Made by a program: the position numbers and the translations under genes | NCBI RefSeq assembly: GCF_026427775.1 | Contig: NZ_CP044532.1 | Location: 2,418,001-2,482,000 of the forward strand | Reading direction: 5' to 3' | DNA from: Arthrobacter sp. CDRTa11 | GTDB lineage: Bacteria > Actinomycetota > Actinomycetes > Actinomycetales > Micrococcaceae | DNA length: 64,000 nucleotides | Shown: in pieces, positions 56,768 to 64,000 of the stretch | How the letters are laid out: every line of letters starts with the position of its first letter | Numbering within the stretch: position 1 is the first letter of the stretch | Notes under the pieces: generated by a model | Seen by the model: the letters and a program-made list of their open reading frames with translations, nothing else | What the model was told of the DNA's origin: nothing | Database searches by the model: none

Positions 56768-57079
56768 ATGGTGGCCATTTTGGCCGAACTTATTGGCTGG
56801 ATCGGAGCATTGGCCATCCTGGCGGGATATGCGGCATTCTCGCTCGGCTGGATCGCCAACGGGCCGATCTTTCAGGCGTCCAATCTTTTCGGATCGGCAG
56901 CCTTGCTCCTGAATGCGTATCACCACGGGGCTTGGCCTTCAGTGGTCCTCAATGTTGCCTGGGCCGCAATCTCGAGCATTGCGTTGTATCGCGTCCTGAA
57001 GGTCAGGAGGCCAACTGTTCCTTTGACAGGCCTGCCGGTGCCTAGGAATAAGGCTGATTCGTCGATTCTCGAAGACTGA
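56768..57079 (+). CDS. Small membrane protein, CBU_0592-like
   Basis: A 103-residue protein with three or so hydrophobic segments. LIGWIGALAILAGYAAFSLG, GPIFQASNLFGSAALLLNAY and WPSVVLNVAWAAISSIALYR match the CBU_0592 family of small membrane proteins with unknown role. I chose the ATG at 56768 (AAGGGG just upstream); the open frame begins at 56645. It is alone between two catabolic operons on the opposite strand from its left neighbour. Confidence 0.65.
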   Translation: MVAILAELIGWIGALAILAGYAAFSLGWIANGPIFQASNLFGSAALLLNAYHHGAWPSVVLNVAWAAISSIALYRVLKVRRPTVPLTGLPVPRNKADSSILED

Positions 57080-57474
57080 TCACGGCGGCGCAAACAGGGT
57101 CAAGCGTGGTCCATCTTGGAAGGCGTCGTCGATCAGGGCGTTTGAGTTCGACGGGAGATGCCTGCTTCCACAGCTGACATCCTCAATCGAAGAACGCCCA
57201 ACTATGGACCCACTATCCGCAATGTCCCGATTGGATAACCATTATGACTCCGCAGACGCAGTTGCCCGCCTGGGCAATCCAACGTGTGGCTACGATTCTT
57301 GAATCCCAGAATCGGGAGGGCGCGCAAATTAATTCAGCCGTTGACCTTGCTCGGCGGAGCGGACTTAGCAAGAACCTGGCCCGGCGCTGTCTTGATCACC
57401 TGCGAAACGGCCCCTTCAGGCCTGCTCGCTAATCCCCAGCTAAGACGACGCCGTATTGAGATCGTGGGTCGTGG
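57080..57474. other. Intergenic region, one doubtful small ORF
   Basis: Apart from a 62-residue frame at 57244-57432, I see no gene in this stretch. That frame has a helix-turn-helix-like segment but no ribosome binding site. Confidence 0.3.
57244..57432 (+). CDS. Doubtful small ORF with HTH-like segment (62 aa)
   Basis: SAVDLARRSGLSKNLARRCL then DHLRNGPF looks like the helix-turn-helix part of a winged regulator, and the N-terminal IQRVATILESQNREGAQ could be helical. There is no ribosome binding site, and the size is small for a functional regulator. It could be a remnant of a regulator gene or chance. Confidence 0.25.
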   Translation: MTPQTQLPAWAIQRVATILESQNREGAQINSAVDLARRSGLSKNLARRCLDHLRNGPFRPAR

Positions 57475-58296
57475 CTAAGCCAGGGCCTTGGAAACCTCTT
57501 CGGCGGCTTGCCGAACTTCCTCGATCGTTGCCTGTAGGTGCTCCGACTTGAGCCGCTGCGTGGGGCCGTTGATCGTCACAATGCCAATAAGTTCGCCGGC
57601 GGGGTCTCGAGCCGGGCAGCCTATGGCGAAGAGGCCTTCTTCGAGCTCATTGTCAAGAACTGCGTAGCCCTGCTCCCGGACCTTAGTGAGCTCGCGAAGG
57701 AGCGCATCCCTGTTTGTGATGGTCTCGCGCGTGAAGGACTCGAGCTTCTTCGGCAACTCTGCTTTGATCTTTTCGTCGTTCTGCTCAGCGAGTATCAGCT
57801 TTCCCGTTGCGCTGGCATGTAGGGGATAGCTCCCACCAAGATACTGATGGGAAGCGCTCAGGTAGCGTGAGCCCGAGGCCTCGGCGATCACCTCGTGGTC
57901 CCATTCGCCGCGCACCATGACAAAGCTGAATGTTTCATTGAGCTTTGTCGCATACTCGTCAAGGATGGGCTGGATCTTGGCGACTGCACCAGCGTAGGGA
58001 TCGGCCAGCCTTCCCAAGCGGGCAACCTGCCATCCAAGCATGTAGCGATTGTCCGAGCGTTCAACAAAGCCTGTTTGTTCCAAGCTCAGGAGCAGGCGGA
58101 AGGCTGTTGGACGTGTCATCTTAACCGCATGAGCCAATTCTGTGACGGTGATCCCTTGTCGGTGGTGCCCAAGTTCCTTTAGCAGCACCGTGGCCTTAAT
58201 GACGGACTTGTTGGTCAGGTCAAAGGGCTCCTGCGCGGTCACAGATTCATCGTCTGCTGGTGTTTCCTCTGGCGCTACACTGCCTGCCGATGCCAT
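57475..58296 (-). CDS. IclR family transcriptional regulator
   Basis: A 273-residue regulator. KSVIKATVLLKELGHHRQGI then TVTELAHAVKMTRPTAFRLL forms the HTH, EQTGFVERSDNRYMLGWQVA the wing; the effector domain has YPLHASATGKLILAEQNDEK and GYAVLDNELEEGLFAIGCPA. It is clearly related to the other IclR at 50409-51206. I chose the ATG at 58296 (GGGAGCGGAC upstream) over a longer frame. It is divergent from the second monooxygenase operon, with the palindrome TGAACG-CAG-CGTTCA (58540) in between. Confidence 0.87.
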   Translation of the reverse strand: MASAGSVAPEETPADDESVTAQEPFDLTNKSVIKATVLLKELGHHRQGITVTELAHAVKMTRPTAFRLLLSLEQTGFVERSDNRYMLGWQVARLGRLADPYAGAVAKIQPILDEYATKLNETFSFVMVRGEWDHEVIAEASGSRYLSASHQYLGGSYPLHASATGKLILAEQNDEKIKAELPKKLESFTRETITNRDALLRELTKVREQGYAVLDNELEEGLFAIGCPARDPAGELIGIVTINGPTQRLKSEHLQATIEEVRQAAEEVSKALA

Positions 58297-58639
58297 GTCC
58301 GCTCCCGTTTGCCGTCTTCTTTGAGGCTTCGTGCTGCCCCTCGATTTCTCCTCCCATCTTAGGGCCTTCAAGTTCCGAACCGCGCGTTCAAAACTCGCTT
58401 AGCCAGGAGAATCCGCTTTACCTCAGGGAGGTTGCGACTGGTGCTGAGAACGACCTCGTGGATGCTCAAAGCGGACGGCTTGCTTCCTTCGGCGCCTGGC
58501 CTCTGCGTGCCTTGACAGTGAGGCAGGCAACATCTACATTGAACGCAGCGTTCATATTTTTTGGAACGCGATATTCAGTAATTGAACGTTGTCTTAAGTT
58601 GTCGCCATGTCAGGCGCAGTCCAAGGAAGCACCGCTGCC
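58297..58639. promoter_or_regulatory. Divergent iclR / monooxygenase control region
   Basis: No gene is supported here. Contains the palindrome at 58540-58554 and additional GAACG/CGTTC half-sites near 58565 and 58592. Confidence 0.5.
58540..58554. promoter_or_regulatory. Palindrome TGAACG-CAG-CGTTCA (IclR-type operator candidate)
   Basis: Perfect 6-bp arms with a 3-base centre, about 50-100 bases before the monooxygenase start. The half-site hexamer is the same as at 50328, in inverted arrangement. Confidence 0.5.
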
Positions 58640-60037
58640 ATGAAAAACGAACCACTCAGCCTTTTCGCCTTCGACGTCTTCGCACCCTCCCACCTGACCT
58701 CCGGGTCGTGGCGCGGCGAAGCGGACCAGGGCCACCGCTACACGGATCTCGCGTACTGGACCGGTATTGCCCAGATGCTTGAGAAGGCCGGTTTCGACGG
58801 GATCTTCTTCGCCGACAACCTCGGGTACCACGATGTCTTCCGCGGCAACGGCGATGCCGCCCTCCGCGACGCCGCCCAGTTCCCGATTAACGACCCGACC
58901 GTGCTGATCAGCGGTATGGCCGCAGTAACCAAGCACCTCACCTTCGGTGTCACCTGCTCGGCCACCTACGAACCGCCCTACCTGCTGGCCCGCAAGTTCA
59001 GCACGTTGGACCACCTCACCTCCGGCCGAGTCGGCTGGAACATCGTGACCTCATACTCCGAAGCAGCGGCCCGCAACCTCGGCAAAGAGCAGCAGCTCAC
59101 ACCGGCTGAGCGCTACGACCAGGCGGACGAGTACATGGAGGTGGTCTACAAGCTGTGGGAGAGCTCGTTCGAAGAGGGTGCTGTGGTTCGTGACGCCGAG
59201 TCAGCAACGTACATTAATCCTGACAAGGTGCACCAGATCAACCATTCCGGCCAGTACTTCACGGTCCCCGGTTTCCACCTGTGCGAACCGTCGCCCCAGC
59301 GCACCCCGGTCCTGTTCCAGGCCGGCTCCTCTTCCAGGGGCATGGAATTCGGCGGCAAGCATGCTGAGGCCGTCTTCATTCAGGCCACCTCCGTTGAAGG
59401 TGCAAAGCGCAGCGTGGCTAAGCTTCGTCAGGCGGTGGCCGACGCCGGCCGAGATCCCCGGGACATCAAGGTGGTCATTCTGCTCACTGTCGTAGTTGCC
59501 CCTACGGATGCGGAAGCCCAGGCGAAGTACCGGAAGGCCGTGGAAACAGCTCCGATTGACGGCATCCTCGCCCGTTTCAGCGGCTGGACCGGCATCGACA
59601 TGTCCGAGTACGAACTAGACATTCCGCTCCGGTCCGTTGGTACCAAGGCCGGCCAGTCCATGGTGGACATGTTCTCCAAGGCGGACCCGGACCGGGACTG
59701 GACCCCCCGCCAGATCGCAGAATTCCTCGCGGTGGGTGGCACCGGTTCCACCATTATCGGTTCCCCGGAGACAGTTGCTGCAGAGCTGCGCCGTTGGCGC
59801 GACGAGGCTGATATCGACGGCGTCAACCTCAGCTACATCACCAAGCCCGGCGGCTGGGAAGAGTTCATCGAACTCGCCCTTCCCGAGCTCCGCGCCCAAG
59901 GCATCATTGCCCCGGTCCGTGCCGAGGGCGAGGAACCCGTCACGTTACGCGAAAAGCTCTTCGGCCAGAAGTACACGCTAAACGGCCACCCGGCCACGGC
60001 ACAGCGCGCCCAGCACCTCACCGAAGCGGCCAGCTAG
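58640..60037 (+). CDS. Flavin-dependent monooxygenase, LLM class, NtaA/SnaA/DszA type (second copy)
   Basis: A 465-residue paralogue of the enzyme at 55112-56494. SLFAFDVFAPSHLTSGSWRG, YWTGIAQMLEKAGFDGIFFA, DHLTSGRVGWNIVTSYSEAA, and YFTVPGFHLCEPSPQRTPVL then FQAGSSSRGMEFGG parallel it closely. I start it at 58640 since the homologous alignment (MKNEPLSLFAFDV versus MTQMRLFAFDF) and AAGGAA favour it; an upstream ATG at 58607 adds 11 residues. It heads an operon with an amine oxidase, two flavin reductases, a SnoaL-like protein and an aldehyde dehydrogenase. Confidence 0.88.
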   Translation: MKNEPLSLFAFDVFAPSHLTSGSWRGEADQGHRYTDLAYWTGIAQMLEKAGFDGIFFADNLGYHDVFRGNGDAALRDAAQFPINDPTVLISGMAAVTKHLTFGVTCSATYEPPYLLARKFSTLDHLTSGRVGWNIVTSYSEAAARNLGKEQQLTPAERYDQADEYMEVVYKLWESSFEEGAVVRDAESATYINPDKVHQINHSGQYFTVPGFHLCEPSPQRTPVLFQAGSSSRGMEFGGKHAEAVFIQATSVEGAKRSVAKLRQAVADAGRDPRDIKVVILLTVVVAPTDAEAQAKYRKAVETAPIDGILARFSGWTGIDMSEYELDIPLRSVGTKAGQSMVDMFSKADPDRDWTPRQIAEFLAVGGTGSTIIGSPETVAAELRRWRDEADIDGVNLSYITKPGGWEEFIELALPELRAQGIIAPVRAEGEEPVTLREKLFGQKYTLNGHPATAQRAQHLTEAAS

Positions 60038-60080
60038 ACCCGTTCCCGTCACGACGGCCAAAACCAACGGAGATACCCCC

Positions 60081-61382
60081 ATGACTGAACAGACGGACGT
60101 AGTCGTCATCGGCGCCGGACTTGCCGGACTCATCACAGCCCGTGAACTGGGCAACCGCGGCCACAGCGTGGTTGTCCTGGAAGCCCGCGACCGCCTTGGC
60201 GGCCGCCTGTGGACCGACCGTCGTCTCGGCCAGAACCTGGAGCTCGGCGGCAACTGGCTGCACTGGACCCAGCCGCATGTCTGGGCAGAGGTCACCCGGT
60301 ACGGACTCGAGGTCTCCCGCGGCCCGCGCTCGGAAGAGACATTCTGGCTCGCCGGCAACGAGGTGCGCCGCGGAAACCTGGACGACTTCATGCAACTGAT
60401 CGACCCCGGCATGACACGGCTGCTCGAAGACACCATGAAGTGGCTCCCGCGCCCGGACGCGCCACTGACCAATCCGGACCTTGCCGAGGCGGACCAGTAC
60501 AACCTGCAGGAAATGCTGGACAAGCTGGACCTGTCCGTGGACGAGCGGAACGCCAACGAGGCAGCGTGGGTTGGCCACTTCAACGCACCCCTGAACCAGT
60601 GCGCCTACGTCAACGCCCTGCGCTGGACGGCCGGTTCCTCCGGCCACTGGCACCTGATGCACGAGGCCTCCGCCATCTTCCGGCTGAAGAACGGCAACGA
60701 CACGCTTGTGACGGCGATTGCAGAGGACACGGAAGCGGACATCCGCGTCAACGCCCCGGTCGCCTCCGTTCGCCACACGAGCGAGGGCGCCACCGTCACC
60801 TACGGCGACGGCCAGGAGATCCGGGCCAGGAAGGTGGTCATCACCCTGCCGCAGAACATTCTGCACAAGCTCGATGTCCAGCCTGCCCTGTCTGAGGGCA
60901 AGCTCGCCGCCAGCAGGGAAAGGACAGCGTCGCAGGGCGTCAAGGCCTGGATCCGCGTCAAAGGACCCATCAAGCCGTTCTTCGCCTATTCCGCGCAGGA
61001 CAAGCCGCTCTCGGTGATCCGCACAGAGTTCGTCGGGGAGGACGACGCCGTTCTGGTCGGCTTTGGTGCCGACGCGAACCGCATCGACGTCACCGATCCC
61101 GCGCAGATCCAGGAAGCCATCAAGGTATGGCGCGATGACCTGGAAGTCTTGGAAGTCACCGGTCACAAGTGGGGCGAAGACCCCTACGCCGAGGAGACCT
61201 GGCAGATCCAGCGCCCCGGCCAGCTGACCAAATACCACGCAGCACAGCAGGCCAGCGAAGGTGCGCTGCATTTCGCCAGCAGTGACATCGCCAATATCTG
61301 GGCGGGCTTCTTCGACGGTGCCATTGAATCCGGCCTGCGTGCTTCCCGCAATATCCATGCAGAACTGAAGGTCGAGCGATGA
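60081..61382 (+). CDS. Flavin-containing monoamine oxidase family protein
   Basis: A 433-residue FAD amine oxidase. DVVVIGAGLAGLITARELGN is the dinucleotide motif, EARDRLGGRLWTDRRLGQNL follows, and ASSDIANIWAGFFDGAIESG is the C-terminal FAD motif. The family oxidises amines to imines with O2, giving aldehydes after hydrolysis, which suits the aldehyde dehydrogenase at the end of the operon. The flavin reductase gene overlaps its stop (61379-61382). It suggests that the pathway substrate, or its dealkylated product, is a primary or secondary amine. Confidence 0.86.
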   Translation: MTEQTDVVVIGAGLAGLITARELGNRGHSVVVLEARDRLGGRLWTDRRLGQNLELGGNWLHWTQPHVWAEVTRYGLEVSRGPRSEETFWLAGNEVRRGNLDDFMQLIDPGMTRLLEDTMKWLPRPDAPLTNPDLAEADQYNLQEMLDKLDLSVDERNANEAAWVGHFNAPLNQCAYVNALRWTAGSSGHWHLMHEASAIFRLKNGNDTLVTAIAEDTEADIRVNAPVASVRHTSEGATVTYGDGQEIRARKVVITLPQNILHKLDVQPALSEGKLAASRERTASQGVKAWIRVKGPIKPFFAYSAQDKPLSVIRTEFVGEDDAVLVGFGADANRIDVTDPAQIQEAIKVWRDDLEVLEVTGHKWGEDPYAEETWQIQRPGQLTKYHAAQQASEGALHFASSDIANIWAGFFDGAIESGLRASRNIHAELKVER

Positions 61383-61900
61383 GCGCCCCAGCACTTGAAA
61401 GCCGACGGATCGATTCGGATACCTACCGCAGCGTCATGCGGAACCTGCCCACCGCCGTCGCCGCCGTCTGCTCCACCGATCCGATGACCGGTGACCGGAA
61501 CGGCATGATCGTGGGAACGTTCGCCTCGCTGTCCATCGAACCGGCGCTGGTGACATTCAGCGTTATGCACTCCTCCACGAGCTGGCCGAAGATCTCCGCA
61601 GCCGAAACCTTCAGCGTCAGCCTGCTCGCCGAAGACCAGCAGCAGGTCTGTCGGGCACTTTCAGCAAAAGGTGAGGACAAGCTCAGCACCGTCAGCTATT
61701 CCGAATCCCCCTGGGGAACGCCACACATCCATGGCTCCCTTGCCTGGTTCGACTGCCGGATCGAGCAACAGTTTGCTGCCGGAGACCACGTGGTGGTCAT
61801 CGCCAGCGTTCTGGAAATGACAGCCGGTGAGGGCGACCCCCTCATCTTCCACGGCGGCCGCTTCGGAAGCTTCAGCGACAGTCGTCCCACTTCCTCCTAG
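61379..61900 (+). CDS. Flavin reductase-like protein (first of two)
   Basis: A 173-residue protein. MRNLPTAVAAVCSTDPMTGD, MIVGTFASLSIEPALVTFSV, MHSSTSWPKISAAETFSVSL and DHVVVIASVLEMTAGEGDPL are the flavin-reductase core. It is more divergent from the reductase at 54567 than the next gene is. It overlaps the amine oxidase gene. Two adjacent reductase genes in one operon suggest two partner oxygenases or a non-reductase role for one copy. Confidence 0.84.
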   Translation: MSAPALESRRIDSDTYRSVMRNLPTAVAAVCSTDPMTGDRNGMIVGTFASLSIEPALVTFSVMHSSTSWPKISAAETFSVSLLAEDQQQVCRALSAKGEDKLSTVSYSESPWGTPHIHGSLAWFDCRIEQQFAAGDHVVVIASVLEMTAGEGDPLIFHGGRFGSFSDSRPTSS

Positions 61901-61943
61901 GCAGGCATAGAGGCCCGCCCCAAAAGTTTTAAGGAACACTTAC

Positions 61944-62492
61944 ATGGATATCACTCCAGACACGGAACAGACTCCGTCCACGAATATCACTCCTGCCTAT
62001 TACCGCCAGGTCCTGGGGAAGCTGCCGACAGGGGTCGTGGCCATCACCGGCATCAACGACGACAACGAAAAGCTCGGACTGGTGGTCGGAACCTTCCAGT
62101 CACTGTCCCTGGAGCCGCCACTGGTCATGTTCTGTGTGGACAAGTCGTCCTCCAGCTGGCCGAAGCTCCGCAAGCTGCAGAAATTTACCGCGAACATCCT
62201 TGCCGATGACCAGATCGCCATCTGCCGGTCGCTGTCGCGCAAGGGACCGGAAAAGTTCGAGAATCTGCCCTGCACCGAAGGGCCACTCGGCACCCCACAC
62301 CTGGACGGGGCCACCGCCTATATCGACTGCCTCGTCACTGCCGAGGTGGTCGTCGGTGACCACTACATGGTGGTGGGCGCAGTTAGCCACATGACCGAGG
62401 GCAACGGCGACGCGCTACTGTTCAGGGCTGGAAAGTTCGGCCAGTACCAACCCCTTGAAATCCCCACCGAAGCAGCAAGGAGCGCATCATGA
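61944..62492 (+). CDS. Flavin reductase (second of two), HpaC/NtaB-like
   Basis: A 182-residue reductase. YYRQVLGKLPTGVVAITGIN, LVVGTFQSLSLEPPLVMFCV, DKSSSSWPKLRKLQKFTANI and HYMVVGAVSHMTEGNGDALL make it the closer paralogue of the reductase at 54567-55100. It likely supplies reduced flavin to the monooxygenase at 58640. The SnoaL-like gene overlaps its stop (62489-62492). Confidence 0.87.
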   Translation: MDITPDTEQTPSTNITPAYYRQVLGKLPTGVVAITGINDDNEKLGLVVGTFQSLSLEPPLVMFCVDKSSSSWPKLRKLQKFTANILADDQIAICRSLSRKGPEKFENLPCTEGPLGTPHLDGATAYIDCLVTAEVVVGDHYMVVGAVSHMTEGNGDALLFRAGKFGQYQPLEIPTEAARSAS

Positions 62493-62905
62493 GCACCAGA
62501 CGGGAAACAATTCTCAAAGCTTGGAACGGTGCATGGGGAGACGGCGACGTTGACGCCTTCGAACGAATCCTCGCCCCCGGATACATCCGCCGGTCCAAGT
62601 CCGGGACCGAGGACTACGCCAGTTTGCGGAAGACCATCCAGGCAATGAACACAGCATTCCCGGATTCAGCGATCGAGATCCTGCAAATAATCGAGGACGG
62701 CGACAGGGCGGCAATCCATTGGCAGACCCGCGGCACCCACCAGGGAACCTACATGGACGTACCCGCCACCGGCCGGACCGTCACTGTTACCGGGGCATCC
62801 TTCCTGCGGTTCGAAGACGAGAAACTCGCCGAGGAATGGGTCGTCTGGGACCCGCGGGAACTTCTTTCCGCTCTCGGCATCTGGCACCTGGGCGCCGGCA
62901 ACTGA
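62489..62905 (+). CDS. SnoaL-like (NTF2-fold) protein, paralogue of 54137-54562
   Basis: A 138-residue NTF2-like protein. AWNGAWGDGDVDAFERILAP, GYIRRSKSGTEDYASLRKTI, AIHWQTRGTHQGTYMDVPAT and TVTVTGASFLRFEDEKLAEE correspond one by one with the paralogue, as does VVWDPRELLSALGIWHLG. Both copies follow a flavin reductase gene with minimal spacing, so the unit monooxygenase, reductase, SnoaL-like protein has been kept together through duplication. The active role is unknown. Confidence 0.82.
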   Translation: MSTRRETILKAWNGAWGDGDVDAFERILAPGYIRRSKSGTEDYASLRKTIQAMNTAFPDSAIEILQIIEDGDRAAIHWQTRGTHQGTYMDVPATGRTVTVTGASFLRFEDEKLAEEWVVWDPRELLSALGIWHLGAGN

Positions 62906-62981
62906 ACCGGACCGCTGCCGGCCCGCAGCCGGGGCACGGGTCCACGCACGCACATACCTCATCCTCACAGGAGACTCGACA

Positions 62982-64000
62982 ATGACACTTAACGGACATT
63001 CCCTGATCGCTGGGCATTCTGTCGCCGGCACGGACGGCACGTCCTTCGGTATCAACCCAGCCACGAATGAAGCGCTGGAACCGCCCTACACACTGGTCAG
63101 CGAGGATCAGCTTAAGACAGCAAGCGATGCCGCCACGGACGCTTTCGAGTCCTTCCGTAACCTCCCCCCGGAGCGCCACGCCCTGTTTCTGGAAAGCATC
63201 GCCGACAACATCCAAGCCATCGGTGACGAGCTAATCGACCGGGCCTCGGCGGAGACGGGGCTGGGAACTGAGCGGTTACGCGGCGAGCGTGCCCGCACCG
63301 TGGGCCAGCTGCGTTTGTTCGCGAACGTCGTGCGTCAGGGTGACTTCCGCGGCGTCCGCATCGACCCCGCCCTGCCCGGCCGGACGCCGCTGCCCCGCGC
63401 GGACATCAGGCTCCGCGAGATCCCCCTTGGACCCGTCGCTGTGTTCGGTGCCAGCAACTTTCCCTTGGCCTTCTCGGTCGCAGGCGGGGACACCGCCTCG
63501 GCCTTGGCAGCTGGCTGCCCCGTCATCGTGAAAGCACATAACGCCCACCCAGGTACCTCGGAACTGGTGGGTCACGCAATCAGCCGGGCCATCCGCGACC
63601 TGGACCTGCACCCCGGCGTCTTCTCACTGGTCTACGGATCCGGAGCAAGCATCGGCCAGGCGCTGGCCGCCGATCCCGCCATCAAGGCGATCGGCTTCAC
63701 GGGTTCCCGCGCCGGCGGCACCGCGCTGATGCGTACAGCTGCGGCCCGTCCGGAACCCATCCCCGTCTACGCGGAGATGTCCTCGATCAACCCGGTTTAC
63801 GTACTGCCTGGCGCCCTCGGCGGCGACGTCGATGCCCTGGCCCGTGGTTACGTCGCCTCGGTCACGGGCAGCTCCGGCCAGCTGTGCACCTCGCCGGGCC
63901 TCCTGTTCGTCCCCTCCGGCGAAGCTGGCGATCGGCTTGCGGCCTCCATCGAGACAGTGATCGCCGAACAGGCAGGCCAGACGATGCTCAGCCCCGGAAT
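62982..64000 (+). CDS. Aldehyde dehydrogenase, 2-oxoglutarate semialdehyde dehydrogenase-like (cut by window end)
   Basis: The first 339 codons are present and the gene runs off the window. NGHSLIAGHSVAGTDGTSFG and INPATNEALEPPYTLVSEDQ start it. FGASNFPLAFSVAGGDTASA, AAGCPVIVKAHNAHPGTSEL, and the catalytic cysteine C302 in SSGQLCTSPG match 2-oxoglutarate semialdehyde dehydrogenases, which have this NFPLAFS/KAHxxHPGTSE pattern rather than the usual NYP. ACAGGAGA precedes the ATG. It probably completes the operon's carbon route into the TCA cycle at 2-oxoglutarate. Confidence 0.85.
   Translation, partial: MTLNGHSLIAGHSVAGTDGTSFGINPATNEALEPPYTLVSEDQLKTASDAATDAFESFRNLPPERHALFLESIADNIQAIGDELIDRASAETGLGTERLRGERARTVGQLRLFANVVRQGDFRGVRIDPALPGRTPLPRADIRLREIPLGPVAVFGASNFPLAFSVAGGDTASALAAGCPVIVKAHNAHPGTSELVGHAISRAIRDLDLHPGVFSLVYGSGASIGQALAADPAIKAIGFTGSRAGGTALMRTAAARPEPIPVYAEMSSINPVYVLPGALGGDVDALARGYVASVTGSSGQLCTSPGLLFVPSGEAGDRLAASIETVIAEQAGQTMLSPG

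Noticed and set aside
60018..61394. A 458-codon frame antisense to the amine oxidase gene
   Set aside because: It only mirrors the GC bias; the sense frame has both FAD motifs.
1..64000. CRISPR array or prophage
   Set aside because: No series of direct repeats with unique spacers and no phage structural or integrase genes were seen.

Overview
The window is GC-rich DNA with the look of an actinobacterium of the Arthrobacter/Micrococcaceae type. It has many GTG and TTG starts behind AGGAG-type ribosome binding sites, dense GTGA/ATGA gene overlaps, and several paralogous catabolic clusters, each with its own GntR, LacI or IclR regulator. It reads as a catabolic accessory region. Genus and replicon (chromosome or plasmid) cannot be fixed from the sequence alone.

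Layout. (A) 1-7.2 kb: a FadR-type GntR regulator, a periplasmic-binding-like protein, FAH-family hydrolases, an MFS transporter, a zinc-independent quinone reductase-like enzyme and an extradiol (VOC) dioxygenase. The promoters carry TGTAYACA-type palindromes. (B) 7.4-13.4 kb: a glycogen-debranching-type enzyme, then a scar zone with a Doc toxin remnant, a tRNA 3' fragment with a hairpin and a decayed PPK2 gene, then an SRPBCC protein and a YbdK-type carboxylate-amine ligase. (C) 13.4-27.3 kb: a polar amino-acid-type ABC importer with two ATPases, SDR, FAD dehydrogenase, MBL hydrolase, ThDP enzyme, a P-loop protein, GntR regulator, aminotransferase, aldehyde dehydrogenase and a tiny Cys-rich ORF. 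Four promoters here share a tandem CCTATA motif.

(D) 27.5-47.6 kb: a truncated reductase, then a LacI regulon marked by five TGCTAWCGWTAGCA operators. It includes a six-gene operon (FAH, D-2-hydroxyacid dehydrogenase, a non-canonical enolase, an APH-fold kinase, FAH, MDR reductase), a cupin, a second extradiol-dioxygenase operon, and an MFS-led operon. That last operon encodes a complete apparent glutarate-to-acetyl-CoA route (CoA transferase, glutaryl-CoA dehydrogenase-like, crotonase/HCDH fusion, thiolase). (E) 47.7-64 kb: a betaine-type ABC importer and two paralogous sets of NtaA-type flavin monooxygenase, flavin reductase and SnoaL-like protein, with two IclR regulators, an amine oxidase, a DapA-family lyase and two aldehyde dehydrogenases, the last running off the window end.

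How it works together. Modules A and D are parallel versions of one plan: uptake by related MFS carriers, oxidation by MDR enzymes, extradiol-type cleavage, then FAH-type C-C hydrolysis. D adds a CoA-dependent lower pathway and an unexplained phosphorylation/elimination branch. Module E looks like uptake and oxidative dealkylation or ring opening of a nitrogenous compound, ending in semialdehyde oxidation. Substrates are inferred and not proven by the sequence. The most unusual items are the kinase/altered-enolase operon, the duplicated monooxygenase/reductase/SnoaL sets, the shared operator families and the 9.9-11.1 kb scar.
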